From JBLHKS01 sp047620505 (GTDB taxonomy: Bacteria > Verrucomicrobiota > Verrucomicrobiia > Verrucomicrobiales > DEV007): a stretch of DNA of 26,475 nucleotides. A program made the position numbers and the translations under genes. Each line of letters begins with the position of its first letter. Position 1 is the stretch's first letter. The stretch spans positions 1 through 26,475 of the forward strand of contig JBLHKS010000091.1 of NCBI GenBank assembly GCA_047620505.1, read 5' to 3'. The notes under the pieces are model-generated. The model was not told where the DNA came from and made no database searches. It saw only the letters and a list, made by a program, of their open reading frames with translations. Shown piece after piece: positions 23,861 through 26,475 of this stretch.

Positions 23861-23885
23861 CGATCCCGCTCAGTCATCGGGATCG
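23861..23885. repeat. Hairpin in the 281-bp spacer between the PQQ-propeller and tatC genes
   Basis: CGATCCCG (23861-23868) and CGGGATCG (23878-23885) form a perfect 8-bp stem with a 9-base loop, about 80 bp downstream of the propeller gene's 3' side in the 23675-23955 spacer (both flanking genes are on the minus strand). It could end transcription of the propeller gene before tatC. Nothing else convincing is seen in this spacer. Confidence 0.4.
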
Positions 23886-23955
23886 AGGGAAGCGCGATGT
23901 GCAACCTTTGACGGACGCCGCCTCAGCAAGATGCGTGGGCGATCAGTTCGAGAAT

Positions 23956-25281
23956 TTATGGCGTCGAAATCCGATAGAGCGCCGTCTTTGATCGCAGAAT
24001 CAAGCCGCCATCAATCGGTGCCAGCGACGCCATGATTTCTCCATCAATCTGATTCTCAGCAACCAGCCGAAACTGATCTCCAGCGTCAAAAATCGCCACC
24101 TTCCCTTCCTGGCTTGGGATGTAGATTTTGTCGGCGACCAGGATCGGCGAGGCCGAGTAATTTCCCCCAAGTCGATCTGACCAAATTTCCTTGCCAGTCA
24201 GTCCATCGAAACAACTCGCGACACCGCCATCTTCGACCACGTAGACACGACCGTTTGCGACGAGTGGCGAAGGCTTGGCTGGGATCCGCTTGGTTTCTTT
24301 CCAAAGCACGTGGCTCTCGGTGACATCGCCGCTTCCATCGACGCGCACCGCCCAGAGTTGTGGCTTGCCGAACCCAGTGCAGGCGTAAATGACTCCGTTC
24401 TCGTGCACAGCGCGCGGCACCAGGGAAAATCCCGAACCGTGATCGGCGCGCCACAGCTCCTTTCCAGTGCTGGGCTCATAGGAAACAATCCATTGCGATG
24501 TCGGAATCACGAGCTGCTCGCGACCATCGTGCTCGATCAACAAGGGAGTGGAATACGCCTTCTTTTGGGCCCCGTTAGCGGCGCGCATCGGCGGCCGCGG
24601 AGTTTTCCAAACCGTTTCGCCACTCTTCGTATCGAGCGCGGTGACGTACTGCATGTCGACTCCGTCTCGCACCAGAATGAGTAGGTTGCCGACGACAATC
24701 GGCGAACTTCCGGGCCCTACATTATGGACAATTGGCAGCTTGCGCGTCCAGCGAACATTTCCGGTGGTCACGTCCAAAGCGACCGTCGCAAAGGTCCCGA
24801 AATCACAGAAGAGCAAGCCATCGGCGAGCGTCGGTGTCGGCGATGCGTAGCTGTTGAGAGTGTGAATCGAGTCGGGGCCGCTGACTTCCGCCAGCTGGAT
24901 TGTCCGTTCGAGCGCGCCGCTCTCCAGATCAATGCAAAGCGCCGCCAGCTGAATCCGCGCGGCCACCTGTCGCTGCTCTTGCTTTTTTGCGCTGATTCCG
25001 GCCAGCAGCTGCTGGCGCTCGGCCTCGGTCGGCGCTTGCTCAATTGCAGTCGTCAGCCAGATCTTGCCATCGCCGATCACGGGCGAAGACCAGCCGCGCC
25101 CAGGCAACTCGGTCTTCCAGGCGACGTTCTCAGTTTCGGACCAGTGGACAGGCGTGTTTTTAGCATTGCTAGTGCCGTCCTGGTTTGGGCCACGAAACTG
25201 CGGCCAGTCCTGGGCGCTTAAGGCCGAAACGCCTGACCAAGCCAAAACGGTTAAACAAATGAGGCGGGTGCAGATCTCCAT
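23956..25281 (-). CDS. Exported PQQ-type beta-propeller protein
   Basis: 441 residues from the ATG at 25281. A TTG two codons upstream is also open, but unneeded. A signal peptide (MEICTRLICLTVLAWSGVSALSA) is followed by DWPQFRGPNQDGTS, the hallmark opening of PVC PQQ-like propellers. Repeated blades then follow with Trp-docking-like motifs: VAWKTELPGRGWSSPVIGDG, GNVRWTRKLP, GETVWKTPRP, GKELWRADHG and GKEIWSDRLGG. There is no dehydrogenase-specific active-site motif, so it is probably a binding or scaffold propeller rather than a quinoprotein enzyme. A Glu/Gln-rich helical insert (about 83-108) interrupts an early blade. It lies upstream of tatC on the same strand, with 281 bp between. Confidence 0.9.
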   Translation of the reverse strand: MEICTRLICLTVLAWSGVSALSAQDWPQFRGPNQDGTSNAKNTPVHWSETENVAWKTELPGRGWSSPVIGDGKIWLTTAIEQAPTEAERQQLLAGISAKKQEQRQVAARIQLAALCIDLESGALERTIQLAEVSGPDSIHTLNSYASPTPTLADGLLFCDFGTFATVALDVTTGNVRWTRKLPIVHNVGPGSSPIVVGNLLILVRDGVDMQYVTALDTKSGETVWKTPRPPMRAANGAQKKAYSTPLLIEHDGREQLVIPTSQWIVSYEPSTGKELWRADHGSGFSLVPRAVHENGVIYACTGFGKPQLWAVRVDGSGDVTESHVLWKETKRIPAKPSPLVANGRVYVVEDGGVASCFDGLTGKEIWSDRLGGNYSASPILVADKIYIPSQEGKVAIFDAGDQFRLVAENQIDGEIMASLAPIDGGLILRSKTALYRISTP

Positions 25282-25515
25282 GCGCAACTTGTTAGCTGCT
25301 GGCTCGCGGACCCGACAAGTAATCTTTTCACCAGACAGCCAGTGAGTCTCGATTTTTCAACATCGCGATAGCCCTCGATTCAATCGACGATGACTTGAAA
25401 TCCGATCAGCAGGCACAGGAGGAGCTTCAGATGGATCCTCGCAAGCTGGAAGTGACCGCTGTCGAAGAAAACATCTAGTGATGCAACCCGACTCCGCTTT
25501 ACGGATTCATCTGCC
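25282..25515. other. Gene-free stretch right of the propeller gene
   Basis: No convincing gene is seen. One plus-strand frame (about 25321-25478) is open and acidic, and contains a 15-codon ATG ORF (25431-25478) with AGGAGG eight bases upstream at 25417-25422. It resembles a gene tail, but no homology is recognised. The propeller promoter should lie at the left edge. Confidence 0.4.
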
Positions 25516-25636
25516 GAAGATTGAAGATTGAACGGCAACGCCGTTCCGAATTTCCAGCCCATGGTTGCCGAAACGAAGTGGAGGCTACCCTGGGATAAAC
25601 AGCCATATACCTGTCATCAATCCCAACGGGATTGTG
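25516..25636. repeat. REP-like palindromic elements next to a transposase remnant
   Basis: Several palindromes are packed together. A tandem GAAGATT pair is near 25516. AACGGC-AAC-GCCGTT (25531-25545) is a perfect 6-bp stem. An imperfect pair consists of AGCCCATGGTTGCC (about 25556-25569) and GGCTACCCTGGGAT (about 25582-25595). ATCCC-AAC-GGGAT (25620-25632) is a short perfect stem. The TACCCTGGGAT and ATCCCAACGGGATTG elements resemble dispersed intergenic repeats of PVC genomes. They abut the 3' end of a REP-associated transposase, as expected for its REP substrate. Confidence 0.6.
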
Positions 25637-25642
25637 GAATCG

Positions 25643-25990
25643 TCAATCCCAGACATACCGTTCATCATATGCAATCTCGTGCTTCTCCAGAAACGCCCGG
25701 TATTCATCCTGAAACGTTTGCGCTCGATGATGCTCCGCCTGACCAACGATGTAACTCTCGACCTGCGGCACATTGGATCGGGAAACCGAGAACACGCCAT
25801 AACCGGATTGCCAATGAAACTTACCCCATTCGCTGCCGCGTTCTTTGAGCCAGAGGTTTGAGACGCGTTTGGTTTCTTTGACGAATTCCGCGATGGTGAT
25901 GGTTCGCCCGAATTCCGTCAGCAGATGGACGTGATCGGCAACGCCTCGCTGGACGAAGCGACTCAGGACGAATTCAGCGAAGGCTGGAGA
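25643..25990 (-). pseudogene. REP-associated tyrosine transposase (RAYT, Y1_Tnp), 5'-truncated
   Basis: A minus-strand frame closes at TGA (TCA 25643-25645) and is open through at least 25990 with no ATG, GTG or TTG start. It shows the C-terminal Y1-transposase motifs: GVADHVHLL with the HUH-type His-Val-His at 25925-25933, KFHWQSGYGVFSVS, then YIVGQAEHHRAQTFQDEYR with the candidate catalytic Tyr, and AYDERYVWD at the end. About 110 residues remain of an expected 140-180. The N-terminal strand upstream of the HUH motif is replaced by unrelated sequence. RAYTs are single-copy domesticated relatives of IS200/IS605 transposases that act on REP palindromes. Such palindromes lie directly downstream here. 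Confidence 0.8.
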
Positions 25991-26053
25991 GCCCTCGATG
26001 GAGGAGAAATTTTCAATTTTCCGCTCAAGTAGCGATGTCGCTTTTCGCCCAAA

Positions 26054-26115
26054 CCCCTTTTGTCGAGCCGACGTTCTGGTTAGCTTTTGAATTGGAAAAA
26101 GCGGACAGAAAGGGG
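26054..26115. repeat. Imperfect inverted repeat right of the transposase remnant
   Basis: CCCCTTTTGTC (26054-26064) and GACAGAAAGGGG (26104-26115) are complementary apart from one unpaired base. They are separated by 39 bases of lower-GC sequence. They may mark a lost element end or a dispersed repeat. No gene is seen in 25991-26190. Confidence 0.4.
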
Positions 26116-26190
26116 ACCGTGGTATTTTTAGGGAGATCTTGATGTTGTGCCGAAATCCTCACTTATCCCTTTGTTTAAGCGACTTATGAA

Positions 26191-26233
26191 GTGGGCCCGG
26201 CGGGATTCGAACCCGCGACCAAGGGATTATGAG
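26191..26233 (-). tRNA. 3' half of a CAT-anticodon tRNA (Met/Ile2 type), displaced attachment-site fragment
   Basis: Read on the minus strand, the pieces are the anticodon loop CTCATAA (anticodon CAT at 26229-26231), the 3' anticodon strand TCCCT, a TGGTC variable loop, a perfect T stem GCGGG/CCCGC around TTCGAAT, the acceptor strand CGGGCCC and discriminator A. The CCA end is not encoded. 5' of the loop, the sequence GGAAAGAAA cannot pair with TCCCT, and no D arm or 5' acceptor is found, so the gene is cut exactly at the anticodon loop. This is the usual crossover point of tRNA-targeting integrases. On geometry, the inserted element would lie to the right. Confidence 0.8.
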
Positions 26234-26336
26234 TTTCTTTCCACGGGAGCACAAGAGTGAACGAGAATGGATCAAATTCCTCAAAACCCTCTGATTTTCC
26301 GGGCTTCTTGGGTTCAGTCTGATTCGATTTGGTTGA

Positions 26337-26365
26337 TTGTAATGGAGCTGAGATTGGCCTATAAT
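26337..26365 (+). promoter_or_regulatory. Sigma70-type promoter candidate reading to the right
   Basis: TTGTAA (26337-26342), a 17-base spacer and a perfect TATAAT (26360-26365) are present. The predicted start of transcription, near 26372, is about 11 bases before the ATG at 26383. The -10 element sits between two direct ATTGGCCT copies (26353-26360 and 26364-26371), which could be a repressor site. Confidence 0.45.
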
Positions 26366-26382
26366 TGGCCTGGGTTCCTTCG

Positions 26383-26475
26383 ATGGCCAAGAAACAGAAA
26401 CAGAAACAGAAACAGAAACAGAAACAGAAACAGAAACAGAAACAGAAACAGAAACAGAAACAGAAACAGAAACAG
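26383..26475 (+). CDS. Start of an ORF encoding Met-Ala-Lys then Lys-Gln repeats (runs out of window)
   Basis: An ATG 11 bases after a predicted transcription start opens a frame of 31 codons to the window end: Met, Ala, Lys, then 14 Lys-Gln pairs. There is no Shine-Dalgarno in the very short leader. Its position just inside a tRNA attachment-site fragment makes an element-borne gene plausible. The coding status is uncertain because the repeat could be an assembly artefact at a contig end. Confidence 0.3.
   Translation, partial: MAKKQKQKQKQKQKQKQKQKQKQKQKQKQKQ
26391..26475. repeat. Hexanucleotide tandem repeat (GAAACA)n
   Basis: There are about 14 perfect copies of GAAACA without any variation, reaching the last base of the window. 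True copy number is unknown because the array is truncated by the window edge. Confidence 0.9.

Larger units (their letters stand above)
687..25014. repeat. Dispersed, highly iterated palindrome CAGCAGCTGCTG (core GCAGCTGC)
   Basis: Perfect 12-mers start at 2954, 4829, 6434, 10454, 11524, 14334, 15778, 17346, 18089, 21189 and 25003. One-end mismatches, still carrying AGCAGCTGCT, are at 687, 14908, 19745, 20897 and 23075. The core alone is at 2364, 5803 and 12615. In genes it encodes Gln-Leu-Leu-type or Ala-run sequences, depending on frame, and one copy is intergenic. Random expectation for a 12-mer in this length is far below one. Confidence 0.85.

Noticed and set aside
25431..25478. 15-codon ORF with AGGAGG eight bases upstream
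   Set aside because: It is too short, with no homology or hydrophobic signal. Recorded only in the description of the gene-free stretch.
26184..26390. 68-codon minus-strand ORF across the right-end region
   Set aside because: Its C-terminal part is the translated tRNA 3' half (…AGSNPAGPTS-like ending), a well-known false-gene pattern over tRNA sequences.
26391..26475. Hexamer array considered as a CRISPR array
   Set aside because: The units are 6 bp and contiguous, with no spacers and no cas genes nearby. It is a simple tandem repeat.

Overview
The window is bacterial chromosome of moderately high GC content. It very probably comes from Verrucomicrobiota or a close PVC-group relative. The evidence is the density of families typical of Planctomycetota and Verrucomicrobiota: DUF1501, PSCyt2-DUF1549/DUF1553, two PSCyt/DUF1587-DUF1592-DUF1588-DUF1585 proteins, a WPQFRGP-type PQQ propeller, a PVC-style ECF sigma factor and a neutral-ceramidase-like enzyme. 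Genes are tightly packed, and most starts lack a clear Shine-Dalgarno sequence.

Layout. Positions 1-3328 (minus) form a coupled ECF-like sigma / membrane-anchored DUF1549-DUF1553 cytochrome / DUF1501 operon. Positions 3446-6781 (plus) hold a catalytically dead-looking rhomboid with a zinc ribbon, then a heptad-repeat spacer, then a fused beta-lactamase-like/NamZ (DUF1343) cell-wall enzyme. Positions 6782-9298 hold a TPR membrane protein, ribA, a bifunctional-nuclease (DUF151) gene and a secreted alpha/beta hydrolase. Positions 9413-18636 form a long plus-strand run: SGNH esterase, ceramidase-like protein, an EEP phosphatase-like gene interrupted by an in-frame amber codon, a ParA ATPase overlapping a proline-rich protein with a roadblock-like end, a LOG-family protein, a single-pass membrane protein coupled to a PA14-containing PSCyt protein, a 28-codon secreted-peptide-like ORF and a VOC protein. 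Positions 18785-21130 (minus) encode a second PSCyt protein, divergent from an ECF sigma gene (21278-22018). Positions 22028-23674 (minus) encode a highly unusual TatC, and 23956-25281 (minus) a PQQ-type beta-propeller.

The right end (25282-26475) is accessory. It holds REP-like palindromes, a 5'-truncated REP-associated Y1 transposase, a 43-bp 3' half of a CAT-anticodon tRNA that looks like the displaced attachment site of an integrated element lying to the right, a good sigma70-type promoter, and an ORF of Lys-Gln repeats made of a hexanucleotide tandem array running off the window.

Two observations stand out. The TatC carries a YajC-like domain in its first periplasmic loop plus a C-terminal histidine-rich segment and a helix-hairpin-helix domain. 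The 12-bp palindrome CAGCAGCTGCTG occurs perfectly 11 times in 26 kb, with 8 further copies of its GCAGCTGC core, in two reading frames and between genes, which suggests a highly iterated palindrome under DNA-level selection.
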